NCBI GenBank assembly: GCA_945882615.1
Contig: CAMCWK010000024.1
Coordinates: forward strand, 1-45,741
Length of the DNA: 45,741 nt
Direction: 5' to 3'
DNA from: Rhizobium sp. Q54
GTDB taxonomy: Bacteria > Pseudomonadota > Alphaproteobacteria > Micropepsales > Micropepsaceae
Under the pieces are notes generated by a model, which was not told the DNA's origin, searched no databases, and was given only the letters and a program-made list of their open reading frames with translations. The position numbers and the translations under genes are program-made. This document shows positions 1 to 7,175 of this stretch, one piece after another. Positions within the stretch are counted from its first letter, which is position 1. Each line of letters starts with the position of its first letter.

Positions 1-183
1 ACCGCTTTTGTCCGGATCACCCTGCGGGACGATATCCGGTTGCCGGTTGATTCAGTCCTTACGATGGCTGCGCCGGCCTTGGGCAACAGCTATCTGTCGA
101 TCTCGCCGGGCCGAAGCAGCCGCCTGGTTGCCGCGGGCGAAATTCTGCCGGGGCAGACCGCGACCAGAGGCGTCGCCCCATAA
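1..183 (+). CDS. MlaD/MCE-like lipid transport protein, C-terminal fragment
   Basis: An open frame enters from the left edge in frame 1 and ends at TAA 181-183, giving 60 residues without a start. The text VRITLRDDIRLPVDS followed by LGNSYLSISPG and AAGEILPGQ matches the end of an MCE domain as in MlaD, where the pattern is a beta strand, RDDIKLPVDS, a glycine-containing loop, then SLxPGG and GGEI. MlaD is the periplasmic, inner-membrane-anchored lipid-binding subunit of the Mla ABC transporter that maintains outer-membrane lipid asymmetry. The gene converges with the PRPP synthetase gene, whose stop is 26 bases away. Family assignment rests on this fragment only. Confidence 0.62.
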   Translation, partial: TAFVRITLRDDIRLPVDSVLTMAAPALGNSYLSISPGRSSRLVAAGEILPGQTATRGVAP

Positions 184-209
184 CGGGGGCCTGATCGCAG
201 CCCTGCAAG

Positions 210-1097
210 CTAGCGCATGATGTCAGCGATGGCAGAGGCGATAAGGCGGTCCACTTCCACCACCGCCGCGCGCCCGGCAATGGTGGTGCTGGTCACCAGC
301 GTTGCGCCCGTGTCACGAATGGCCTGCTCAGCGCCTTTCGCGAATACCCCATGAATCGCCAGCACGATCGGGGCATGGTGCGACAGATTTTTAATCAGGT
401 GGATCGTTTCGATCACGGTGCCTCCGCTGGAAACAATATCGTCCAGCAGGACCGGCGTTGCGTCATCCGGCAATGACAGATGGCTGGCCGAAACTTTGAT
501 TGCCCGGTCTCCGGATCGGTCCTTGTGCAATATTGCGAAAGGCGCGGAGCATAGTTTCGCAACATCCGCCACCCACTGTCGGCTTTCTTCATCCGGCCCG
601 ATGAGAAAGGGACGGGCAATGTTCGCCTTCACCCATTCCGACAGCATTGGGCCTGCATGCAGCGCCAGAGCGGGTATGGAATAGATTTCCGTCAGCGAGC
701 GCGTGCGGTGCAGGTGCGGGTCCACCGTCACCAACCAGTCAAAGGCCCCCGAAATCAGGGCCGCGAAGGTACGTGACGTCAGAGCTTCTCCGGGATGAAA
801 ACGCTTGTCCTGGCGCATGTAACCGAGATACGGCGCCACCAGTCCCACCTTGCGGGCACCCAGCTCGCGGGCCGCCGCCGCGGTGAAGGCAAGGGGCAGG
901 AATTTTCCGTTGGGACGGTCCATTGTGCAGACCAGCGCGATGCTATGGCCGGCCACATCCTGCATGAGCCGTGGGCGAACTTCGCCGTCGGGAAAGGTAT
1001 GAACGTCCAGCGGGACAAGCGTTCCGCCGGACCGTGCCGCGAGGCGGGCCGCCATGGCCTCGTTTCCCGGCAGGGGAATGAACAACGGCGCGCTCAT
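210..1097 (-). CDS. ribose-phosphate pyrophosphokinase (PRPP synthetase) family protein
   Basis: This 295-residue protein is expected to make PRPP from ribose 5-phosphate and ATP, feeding nucleotide synthesis and salvage. Seen in the sequence are FPDGE (35-39), RQDKRF (95-100), the catalytic-region DPHLH (126-130) and the PRPP loop DDIVSSGGT (219-227). It is shorter than housekeeping Prs (about 310-320) and diverged from it, so it is probably a second, specialised copy. Its ATG overlaps the stop of the phosphorylase gene by four bases (ATGA), making it the last gene of the operon that starts near 4919. The context suggests use under oxygen limitation together with the phosphorylase, which releases phosphorylated ribose. 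That role is inferred. Confidence 0.9.
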   Translation of the reverse strand: MSAPLFIPLPGNEAMAARLAARSGGTLVPLDVHTFPDGEVRPRLMQDVAGHSIALVCTMDRPNGKFLPLAFTAAAARELGARKVGLVAPYLGYMRQDKRFHPGEALTSRTFAALISGAFDWLVTVDPHLHRTRSLTEIYSIPALALHAGPMLSEWVKANIARPFLIGPDEESRQWVADVAKLCSAPFAILHKDRSGDRAIKVSASHLSLPDDATPVLLDDIVSSGGTVIETIHLIKNLSHHAPIVLAIHGVFAKGAEQAIRDTGATLVTSTTIAGRAAVVEVDRLIASAIADIMR

Positions 1098-2605
1098 GGC
1101 TGGGTGATGCGAAACATGTCCGCATTGGCATCGGCATAGGCCAGCGCATAGGCCAGCTCGCCCGCCGATTCCGCATGCAGCGTGCAGATCGGGGTGCCGC
1201 GGGCGACCGCGTCTCCGATCCGGATGTGCATCTCGATTCCGGCGGCCCGATCCTCCGGCGCCCCTGCCAGTTTTGCCAGCCTCGCAATCCGGCGGTTGTC
1301 CATTGTGGTCACGATGCCCTCGGCCGTGGCGGTCAGATCCTTGCGAAAGCCGGCGAGCGGGGGCGTGCGCATTCCGCCCTGAGCCTCACAGATGCGCTGG
1401 AATTTCCGCCAGGCCTGCCCGTTGTCCAGCACGGTGGTCGCCATTGTGATGCCCATGCCGACGCCAGCCTTCCCGCTCATTTCCAGCAGGGCGCCAGCCA
1501 GTTCGAGCGCGCGGAACCGCAGGTCCTGCGGCGCGGTTTTGTCGCCCTGCAGAACGCTCAGGACATCGCGGGCCTCCAGCGCCGGACCTATGCCGCGCCC
1601 GATAGGCTGGGTGCCTTCTCCTGGTACGACCCGGATTTGGAGCCCAAAGGATTTCGCGACGCCTTCCAGGCCCGCGCTGAGGGCTCGTGCGGCGGCAGGG
1701 GTGCGGACTTTTGCGGTCGCGCCGATGGGCATGTCTACCACAAGATGGGTTGCGCCCGCGGCAATCTTCTTGGACAGCACAGAGGCAATCATCTGCCCCT
1801 CGCAGTCGATATCCAGAGCGCGCTCTATGCCGATGAGGATGTCATCCGCCGGGCTGATGTCGATCCCCCCGCCCCATACAATGCAGGCTCCTTCCTGCGC
1901 GACCACCGCGCGAATCTGGTCCTCCCCCAGCGCGACAGGCGCCAGTGTTTCCATCATGTCAGCGGTGCCGGCGGGCGAAGTAATGGCTCTTGATGACGTC
2001 TTGGGCATCACCAGTCCCAGCTCCGCGCAGATCGAGACAACAATCGGCGTTGTGCGATTGCCGGGAAGGCCCCCCACCGAATGCTTGTCGGCCACGAGGG
2101 GGGCTTTCCAGCTCAACCGGTCGCCGGTGTTCACCATGGCGCGTGTCAGGGCGCAGATTTCGGCATGTGATAGCGGTCTGGCGGCGCTGGCGGTCAGAAA
2201 GCAGGCAATTTCTATGTCCGAATACCGTCCCGCCACGATATCCGAAACGATTTCGTGAAGCGTGGTTTCATCAAACGCCTTGCCATAGATGCGGCCCCGC
2301 ATGGCGCTGAGCGATGCCACGGGTGGTGCATGGCGGGCCTTGATACAGTCGCCCTCATTCAAGCCCAGCAGATGCCATGCGGCGTTGGACAGGCCTGCTT
2401 CGTCGCGGGCAAGAATACCATTCTCAACCTGGTAGAGCGTGGCGATGGCCTGCCGTGCACCGGCCGACAGCAGGATACGGCTATGGGGTGAAAACCCTTC
2501 CGACCGGCTTACCGGGGAGTCCTTGCGCAAGAACACCACGGGCTCGGCATGCGTGTCTATGCCCAGCCGGCGCGCCTTCAAGCCGTGAGAGGGCGCTTCC
2601 GTCAT
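1094..2605 (-). CDS. type-2 thymidine phosphorylase family protein (AMP phosphorylase-like)
   Basis: A 503-residue nucleoside/nucleotide phosphorylase. KHSVGG (174-179) and the signature SSRAITSPAGTADMME (204-219) are the phosphate- and substrate-binding motifs of the thymidine phosphorylase family. The N-terminal extension of about 90 residues before the conserved core is typical of the type-2 branch, which includes archaeal AMP phosphorylase (AMP + Pi to ribose 1,5-bisphosphate + adenine). Bacterial members are often labelled putative thymidine phosphorylase, and the true substrate cannot be read from sequence. The ATG at 2605 overlaps the preceding MBL gene by ATGA; the open frame continues 49 codons further upstream but only as an overlap. 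The coupled PRPP synthetase downstream supports a nucleotide-salvage role. Confidence 0.88.
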   Translation of the reverse strand: MTEAPSHGLKARRLGIDTHAEPVVFLRKDSPVSRSEGFSPHSRILLSAGARQAIATLYQVENGILARDEAGLSNAAWHLLGLNEGDCIKARHAPPVASLSAMRGRIYGKAFDETTLHEIVSDIVAGRYSDIEIACFLTASAARPLSHAEICALTRAMVNTGDRLSWKAPLVADKHSVGGLPGNRTTPIVVSICAELGLVMPKTSSRAITSPAGTADMMETLAPVALGEDQIRAVVAQEGACIVWGGGIDISPADDILIGIERALDIDCEGQMIASVLSKKIAAGATHLVVDMPIGATAKVRTPAAARALSAGLEGVAKSFGLQIRVVPGEGTQPIGRGIGPALEARDVLSVLQGDKTAPQDLRFRALELAGALLEMSGKAGVGMGITMATTVLDNGQAWRKFQRICEAQGGMRTPPLAGFRKDLTATAEGIVTTMDNRRIARLAKLAGAPEDRAAGIEMHIRIGDAVARGTPICTLHAESAGELAYALAYADANADMFRITQP

Positions 2606-3972
2606 GACAGGGTGACCGTCTGTCCAAGATCGGGCACCGTGCAAGTCCAGTGTAGCTCCTCTTCCAGGGTGTGGCGCAAGGTGTCCGCGCTGGCGGGCTC
2701 TCCATGGACAACATAAGTATGGCGGGGAGCCTGCGTGAAGCCACGAGCCCATCGCAAAAGCTCTGCCTGATCGGCATGCGCGGACAGCATGGACAGATTG
2801 TGTACCTGCGCCCGCACCGGCAGGTATCGGCCATGCATTTTGATCCGCGTCGCGCCCGCTATCATGGCGGCGCCACGCGTTCCGCCAGCCTGAAACCCGG
2901 CGAAGACGATCGCGCTGCGGGGATCGGAAGCATAGTGCGCCAGATGATGCAGAACACGGCCACCCGTCGCCATGCCGCTGGCGGAGATGATCACTTTTGC
3001 GATGGGATTTGCGGTCAGAGCCTTTGACTCTTCGCTTGTGCGCACATATCGGACATGCCCATCCAGCGCTTTAACCTGCTCCGCACCCAATCTGTGGTCG
3101 GCTTTGTGATTGCGGAAAATGTTGGTGGCATCTATCGCCATCGGACTGTCCAGGAACACGGGGAGAAGCGGCGGTAGCCGTTCTGTCGCTTTGAGGCGGG
3201 CAATGTGGAACAGAAGGCTTTGCGCGCGTCCGACGGCAAAGGCCGGAATGACCACGGTTCCGCCCCGATGTATGGTCTTCCCGATGATGTCCGCGAGGGC
3301 ATCTTCCGGATCGGTGGTCTCATGGCGCCGGTCGCCATAGGTGGATTCCATCAGGAGATAATCCGCCCTTTTCGGTGTTACCGGATCGAGCATCAGCGGA
3401 TCGCCATAACGGCCGATGTCGCCTGAGAATGCGACCGTAATCCCGCCCCAGGCAATCAGTGCCGACGCAGCGCCCAGGATGTGCCCAGCCCTTGTAAATT
3501 CCAGGCGCGCCCCGTCGGCAACTTCAATGGTCTTGCCAAAGGGGACGGGCTGCAGAAAATCCAGCGCGCGCCTCGCATCGTCTTCGGTGTAGAGCGGCAA
3601 AGCGGGGTTGTGCTTGGAAAACCGGTGCCGGTTGGCGAACAAGGCATCCTGCTCCTGCAGGTGTCCGGAATCGGGCAACAAGATGCCGCAAAGATCCGCG
3701 GTCGCCTGCGTGCAGATGATCGGCCCCCGGAAGCCATTTTTTACCAGCAGGGGCAGATAGCCGGAATGATCGATATGGGCGTGCGTCAGGACAACGGCGG
3801 AGATGCTGGCGGGGGCAAAGGGTGGCTTGGACCAGTTACGCAGCCGCAGGGACTTGAAGCCCTGGAAGAGACCGCAATCCACCAGGATGCGGCTACCGCC
3901 CGGCCGTTCCAGAAGATACTTGGAACCCGTGACCGTACCGGCACCGCCGAAGAAGGAAAGTTGAAGTGACAT
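2602..3972 (-). CDS. MBL-fold/beta-CASP RNA-processing exonuclease-like protein
   Basis: A 456-residue metallo-beta-lactamase fold protein of the CPSF73/YSH1-like group. The zinc motif HAHIDH is at 64-69, followed by RAGHILGAAS, FSGDIGRYGD, the beta-CASP entry ESTYGDR, then SASGMATGGR and a C-terminal SAHADQ and VVHGE. These are the ordered motifs of beta-CASP nucleases, which cut or trim RNA in the cytoplasm. No KH or other extra RNA-binding domain is present. Translation is coupled to the phosphorylase by ATGA. An FNR/FixK box (4029-4042) lies 57 bases upstream, so the MBL-phosphorylase-Prs block may have its own promoter in addition to read-through from 4938. RNA breakdown feeding salvage is an inference from the neighbours. 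Confidence 0.88.
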   Translation of the reverse strand: MSLQLSFFGGAGTVTGSKYLLERPGGSRILVDCGLFQGFKSLRLRNWSKPPFAPASISAVVLTHAHIDHSGYLPLLVKNGFRGPIICTQATADLCGILLPDSGHLQEQDALFANRHRFSKHNPALPLYTEDDARRALDFLQPVPFGKTIEVADGARLEFTRAGHILGAASALIAWGGITVAFSGDIGRYGDPLMLDPVTPKRADYLLMESTYGDRRHETTDPEDALADIIGKTIHRGGTVVIPAFAVGRAQSLLFHIARLKATERLPPLLPVFLDSPMAIDATNIFRNHKADHRLGAEQVKALDGHVRYVRTSEESKALTANPIAKVIISASGMATGGRVLHHLAHYASDPRSAIVFAGFQAGGTRGAAMIAGATRIKMHGRYLPVRAQVHNLSMLSAHADQAELLRWARGFTQAPRHTYVVHGEPASADTLRHTLEEELHWTCTVPDLGQTVTLS

Positions 3973-4028
3973 ATATCCCGACCGGCGCGTTCCCAGATTG
4001 AAACTGCAGCATCTGGCGGTCCGGGCAA

Positions 4029-4042
4029 TTGATCTGGCGCAA
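4029..4042 (-). promoter_or_regulatory. FNR/FixK-type box upstream of the MBL gene
   Basis: TTGATCTGGCGCAA reads TTGAT-N4-CGCAA, a 14-base imperfect dyad of the FNR/FixK class. It is centred at 4035.5, so a class II start would fall near 3994, 22 bases before the MBL ATG. The -10 at that spacing (CAGTTT, minus strand) is poor. The box lies in the 115-base gap between nitroreductase and MBL genes. Confidence 0.6.
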
Positions 4043-4087
4043 GGGCAAAGGCCTCTTCACGGTCACCCGGAGGCCTAGGCCTATTGT

Positions 4088-4693
4088 TCAAGGACTCGGG
4101 GCAGCTTGCAGCTTCGGCTCATCAACAGGCAACGCACCGATCCACGTCACAATCGGAGCCTTTCGGGAGACCGGCGGCGCTTCGCTGCGGGGATAGCCGA
4201 TGATGATAGGGGCAACCACGCAACTGCTGGGGGGAAGCCCGAGGCATTCCCGGCCCTCATTCGTATTTAGCCAGCCCTGGGCGAATCCGATCCAGCAACT
4301 TCCCAGACCTCGATCCACGGCAGCCAGCATCAGATTCTGCGAAGCCAGACTGCAGTCTTCAACAGACCATTGCGTCTTTGCAGTTGCTGATATCACGATC
4401 AATGCTGGCGCATTGTAGAACAGGTGGAAGTGGGTGTCCTTGAGCAGGTCGCGAAAGTGATCCGAAGTTGCCATATCCGAAGCAGACTGAAGCATCCATG
4501 CCTTGGACCGCACCGAGATGTCGTCCAGCAGGGCTTTTTCCGTAACAACGGTGAAATGCCATGGCTGCTCATTCATCGCGCTGGGCGCCCAACTGGCGGC
4601 TGTTACCAAATGCCTGAGCGTGGTGAGCGCAACAGGATCAGGCAAATAATCCCTGACGGCACGGCGTCGGCGGATCGCCTCCAAAATTTCCAT
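4088..4693 (-). CDS. nitroreductase family protein
   Basis: A 201-residue FMN-dependent nitroreductase-fold oxidoreductase. Visible motifs are the N-terminal RRRRAVRDY (FMN phosphate contact), ASWAPSAMNEQPWHF (flavin-binding helix and loop), and GLGSCWIGF with a later IIIGYP near the C-terminus. Members use NAD(P)H to reduce quinones, nitro groups or flavins; the substrate cannot be predicted. I take ATG 4693 rather than the TTG one codon pair upstream, because it overlaps the stop of a 28-codon ORF (TGATG). The gene belongs to the FNR-box operon starting near 4938 and is followed after 115 bases by the MBL gene. Confidence 0.88.
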   Translation of the reverse strand: MEILEAIRRRRAVRDYLPDPVALTTLRHLVTAASWAPSAMNEQPWHFTVVTEKALLDDISVRSKAWMLQSASDMATSDHFRDLLKDTHFHLFYNAPALIVISATAKTQWSVEDCSLASQNLMLAAVDRGLGSCWIGFAQGWLNTNEGRECLGLPPSSCVVAPIIIGYPRSEAPPVSRKAPIVTWIGALPVDEPKLQAAPSP

Positions 4694-4779
4694 CAAAGAA
4701 TGCCGCCGTCACTGGCAAGCATGAAGGCTGGTGCAACCAGCGCCAGACCCGCCACAGCCGCCGTGACGCGCCGGTTCAC
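4693..4779 (-). CDS. possible 28-residue coupled micro-ORF
   Basis: A GTG at 4779 overlaps the TGA of the 47-residue ORF (GTGA), and the frame closes with a TGA sharing one base with the nitroreductase ATG (TGATG). The product would begin MNRRVTAAVAGLALVAPAFM and is hydrophobic in the middle, like a short signal or membrane segment. Exact abutment at both ends suggests translational coupling, yet an ORF this short can arise by chance. It could also serve only to hand ribosomes to the nitroreductase start. Confidence 0.35.
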   Translation of the reverse strand: MNRRVTAAVAGLALVAPAFMLASDGGIL

Positions 4780-4919
4780 CGGTTTGCGCTTTCTGTTTTT
4801 GCATTCTTCTGCTTCTGTCGGGTTGCCCGGGATTCTTCCCATGACGCCCAGCCCAGAACCACGCCGAACAGTGCAAATGCGCTGATCACCAGCCCCAGTA
4901 TTGCCGTTTCAGTGGTCAT
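4776..4919 (-). CDS. small single-pass membrane protein, 47 residues
   Basis: ATG 4919 is preceded by a strong ribosome site, GGAGG, seven bases upstream, and the frame ends at TGA 4776-4778. The product starts MTTETAILGLVISAFALFGV, one clear transmembrane helix (about 5-26), followed by a charged tail rich in Lys, Arg, Gln and Glu. The layout (helix then basic cytoplasmic tail) resembles small oxidase- or transporter-associated peptides, but I recognise no family. It is the first gene after a near-ideal FNR class II promoter and leads the operon with nitroreductase, MBL, phosphorylase and PRPP synthetase. Confidence 0.72.
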   Translation of the reverse strand: MTTETAILGLVISAFALFGVVLGWASWEESRATRQKQKNAKTESANR

Positions 4920-4944
4920 TGTTGGTCCTCCAGTTTTCCCGTAA

Positions 4945-4986
4945 ATTGTACAAATGCCGGAATATGCTGGCGTTGATTTCGATCAA
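4945..4986 (-). promoter_or_regulatory. FNR/FixK class II promoter (perfect box plus -10)
   Basis: TTGATTTCGATCAA at 4973-4986 is a perfect TTGAT-N4-ATCAA box centred at 4979.5. Exactly where a box at -41.5 would place the -10, the minus strand reads TACAAT (4945-4950), one base from consensus. The predicted start is about 4938, leaving a 19-base leader with GGAGG before the ATG at 4919. This is the best-formed promoter of the FNR-box set in the window. Confidence 0.82.
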
Positions 4987-5128
4987 TCTGGGCGCTAGCG
5001 CCAATCCAGAGCACCGCAAAGCATTTGCCCCATGCGATCGGGCATGCATGGTCCGGCTCGGCCCTTTCGGGCGCGACACGTTTTACGCGTTGGCGAATAT
5101 GATGCCGCCCGGGCGAACGCTCAGACGG

Positions 5129-5407
5129 TCAGACTTGGCATTCCAGCGTGATGTTGCGCTCGACGGAGGGGAGGAATGGCTGTCCGAAGAGCGTATGAAA
5201 TGCCTGCATGCCATCTTCACTCATCCCGGGCCGGATCCAGGTGCGGGTGAGGCAGACCCGCTCTTTTGCATCATCCGCCGGGCATGCCAGCTCATATGCC
5301 CAAGTCTCAAGCCTGTCATCCGGGAAAGGCTGCATGTCCTGCCGTTGCCATCCGTGGGCCGTCAAATGATAGAAGCCACGTTCGATTTTCGGATAACGGG
5401 TGGTCAT
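5129..5407 (-). CDS. conserved-looking hypothetical protein, 92 residues
   Basis: I do not recognise this protein. It begins MTTRYPKIERGFYHLTAHGW and is soluble and mixed charged, with no signal peptide or membrane segment, one Cys in the middle and one near the end. Its ATG overlaps the pfkB stop by ATGA, so it is the third gene of a fixK-pfkB-unknown operon. The close coupling and normal amino-acid composition argue for a real gene. A link to sugar-phosphate metabolism or to oxygen response is only suggested by position. Confidence 0.72.
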   Translation of the reverse strand: MTTRYPKIERGFYHLTAHGWQRQDMQPFPDDRLETWAYELACPADDAKERVCLTRTWIRPGMSEDGMQAFHTLFGQPFLPSVERNITLECQV

Positions 5408-6402
5408 GTGGCATGCCCCATAAGCGCGGGGCTCGCGGTCCCGGCCACAGGTTCGTGTGGAAAGATCGATCTCACCTGGATGCTGGGCCGAATGCGCCAG
5501 ATGGCTTCCGCGCGGCCCAGGTCAGTGCCGGGCGCCATGAGGGCGGCGGTGCCGGCGGCTACGGCGGTGCGCAGCGCTTCTTCCGGGGGGCTTTGGCGGG
5601 CCAGTTCCCAAACCAGCGCAGCCAGGAAGCTGTCCCCTGCTCCAACGGTGCTGATGGGCCGGACAGCCGGCGCCACAGCTTCAAGGGCGAAGCTGTCGGA
5701 AATCAGGAGGGCGCCTTTCTCGGCCCGCGTGATCGCAACCATCTTGGGACCACAGGCAAGAACAGTCCTGGCCGCCGCAACGCAGGCAGCGGTGTCCGGC
5801 AGGGACATGTTTGACAGCGACTGAAGTTCCGCTTCATTCAATTTGGCCAGATCGATCGATTCCGACAGGGCTTCGCGGAGCGGCTCCCCCGATGCGTCCA
5901 GTGCGAAACAAGCCCCGGCGGCCGCGGCCTTTCGCGCCAGCACGGCGTAAGTATCCGCCGCGCTATCGGGGGGAAGGCTGCCGCTGGCAACCAGCCAGGC
6001 GTTCGGCGTCACCGAGAGAAGCGCCGCATCGCAGCACTTTCTGATATCCCATGTCGAAAGCGATGGGCCCGGAAACACAAAGCGGTACTGGCTGCCGGTT
6101 GCGGTCTCGAACACTGCGACATTCTCGCGGGTTTCGCCGCCCGCCTGGATCGCAGCATGGCGCACGCTTTCGTCAGCGACCAGCTTTTCCAGGCGCCGGC
6201 CGGTCACGCCACCGACAGGAAACACGGCCAGCGGATCGGCGCCGAGGCGTTGCAGGACCCGCGCCACATTGATGCCGCCGCCACCGGGATCGCGCCGTTC
6301 GTTCAGACAGCGCAGCTTGTGCTCCGGAACCAGCTTCGCTATCTCGCCAGACAGATCCACCGCCGGGTTGAGCGTCAACGTCACTATGAAGGGCTGATGC
6401 AT
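5404..6402 (-). CDS. pfkB: 6-phosphofructokinase II / PfkB-family sugar kinase
   Basis: A 332-residue ribokinase-fold kinase. TLTLNPAVD, PEHKLRC, DPGGGGINVARVL, FPVGGVTG and QYRFVFPGPS follow the order seen in E. coli PfkB, and the C-terminal VGAGDSFLAA carries the catalytic Asp and anion hole. The expected reaction is ATP-dependent phosphorylation of fructose 6-phosphate; 1-phosphofructokinase and tagatose 6-phosphate kinase are close relatives and cannot be excluded. Its start lies five bases after the fixK stop, and its own stop overlaps the next ORF. Co-transcription with a FixK-type regulator suggests glycolysis is raised when respiration is limited. Confidence 0.85.
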   Translation of the reverse strand: MHQPFIVTLTLNPAVDLSGEIAKLVPEHKLRCLNERRDPGGGGINVARVLQRLGADPLAVFPVGGVTGRRLEKLVADESVRHAAIQAGGETRENVAVFETATGSQYRFVFPGPSLSTWDIRKCCDAALLSVTPNAWLVASGSLPPDSAADTYAVLARKAAAAGACFALDASGEPLREALSESIDLAKLNEAELQSLSNMSLPDTAACVAAARTVLACGPKMVAITRAEKGALLISDSFALEAVAPAVRPISTVGAGDSFLAALVWELARQSPPEEALRTAVAAGTAALMAPGTDLGRAEAIWRIRPSIQVRSIFPHEPVAGTASPALMGHAT

Positions 6403-6407
6403 GACGA

Positions 6408-7088
6408 TCAGGCCGCGAGGTCTTCCAACGCCTCGACATTCTTCAACCGGATTTCGCGCACGCTGGAGAGCGCGATGACGCCATCGCGTTCAAGTTGCGA
6501 GAGGCTGCGAGACACGGTTTCGATTGTCAGGCCCAGATAGTCGGCGATGTCCTGCCGGGTCATGGCCAGATGAACGATGTGGCGATCGGTGGAATGTGTC
6601 GCCCAGGTCAGCAGGAAGGACGCCACTTTCTCCATGGCGCCGCGACGTCCGAGCAGCAGGGAATGACCCTGTGCCTGGGCCAGGCTTTGCATAGCGACCT
6701 CGAAAAGATGGCGCGTAACCGTGTGATCCTTCTGCGCCATCATTTCGACGTTGCGGCGGCGATAGGACACCAGGGTGCAATCGCTTACCGCTTCGGCGGA
6801 AAGAATATGCTCACCGCCCAATTCAAATCCGAAAATCTCGCCGGCAACATGAAAGGCTTCGATCTGACGCCGACCATCGCTGAGGAACTTGCACACCCGC
6901 ACCACGCCGGAAATGACTTTGTAGAAACAATCGGTATCTTCCCCCTCGGCGAAGATTTCACGTCCCTCGTCGACATGCACAACGGTGCCGGCGACGCGGA
7001 ACGGCTCAGGACTGTCCTGACCGGCCATCCAATCGGTGCGGGCCTTGAGAGCGTGGGAAGGGGTTCTGATCGCCAGTTGCACCGTCAT
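6408..7088 (-). CDS. fixK: FixK-type Crp/Fnr transcription factor
   Basis: A 226-residue Crp/Fnr regulator: cyclic-nucleotide-like beta barrel (about 35-115, with SDGRRQIEAFHVAGEIFG), dimer helix, and HTH (about 175-205). The recognition helix ETVSR (190-194) has the Glu, Ser and Arg that read TTGAT half-sites. The N-terminal cysteine cluster of Fnr is absent, so it should not sense oxygen through an FeS cluster; this is the FixK pattern. ATG 7088 is preferred over ATG 7094 because GGAG is six bases upstream of it but touches the other. It is co-transcribed with pfkB, and its likely targets are the FNR-type boxes through 4.0-16.6 kb. A palindromic FixJ-like site lies upstream at 7168-7175. 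Confidence 0.85.
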   Translation of the reverse strand: MTVQLAIRTPSHALKARTDWMAGQDSPEPFRVAGTVVHVDEGREIFAEGEDTDCFYKVISGVVRVCKFLSDGRRQIEAFHVAGEIFGFELGGEHILSAEAVSDCTLVSYRRRNVEMMAQKDHTVTRHLFEVAMQSLAQAQGHSLLLGRRGAMEKVASFLLTWATHSTDRHIVHLAMTRQDIADYLGLTIETVSRSLSQLERDGVIALSSVREIRLKNVEALEDLAA

Positions 7089-7167
7089 TGCCATCTCCGT
7101 TTAGAGGTTGTGCCTCTTCGTAGCCGGGACGACGGAGCTGGAAAATTGGGTTTGATCCTAAGTATAT

Positions 7168-7175
7168 CTACGTAG
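7168..7175 (-). promoter_or_regulatory. putative FixJ binding site upstream of fixK
   Basis: CTACGTAG is an 8-base palindrome overlapping the stop codon of the alcohol dehydrogenase gene. It matches seven of eight positions of the FixJ consensus GTAMGTAG as I recall it. It lies about 80 bases upstream of the fixK start, a normal distance for an activator site. Support is from motif and context only. Confidence 0.42.

Noticed and set aside
4901..5824. Plus-strand ORF of 307 codons
   Set aside because: It crosses the FNR promoter and runs antisense to the coupled pfkB and unknown genes, with no recognisable domain.
7152..7165. TTGATCCTAAGTAT upstream of fixK as an FNR box
   Set aside because: Only the left half-site fits; the right half (AGTAT) does not pair.
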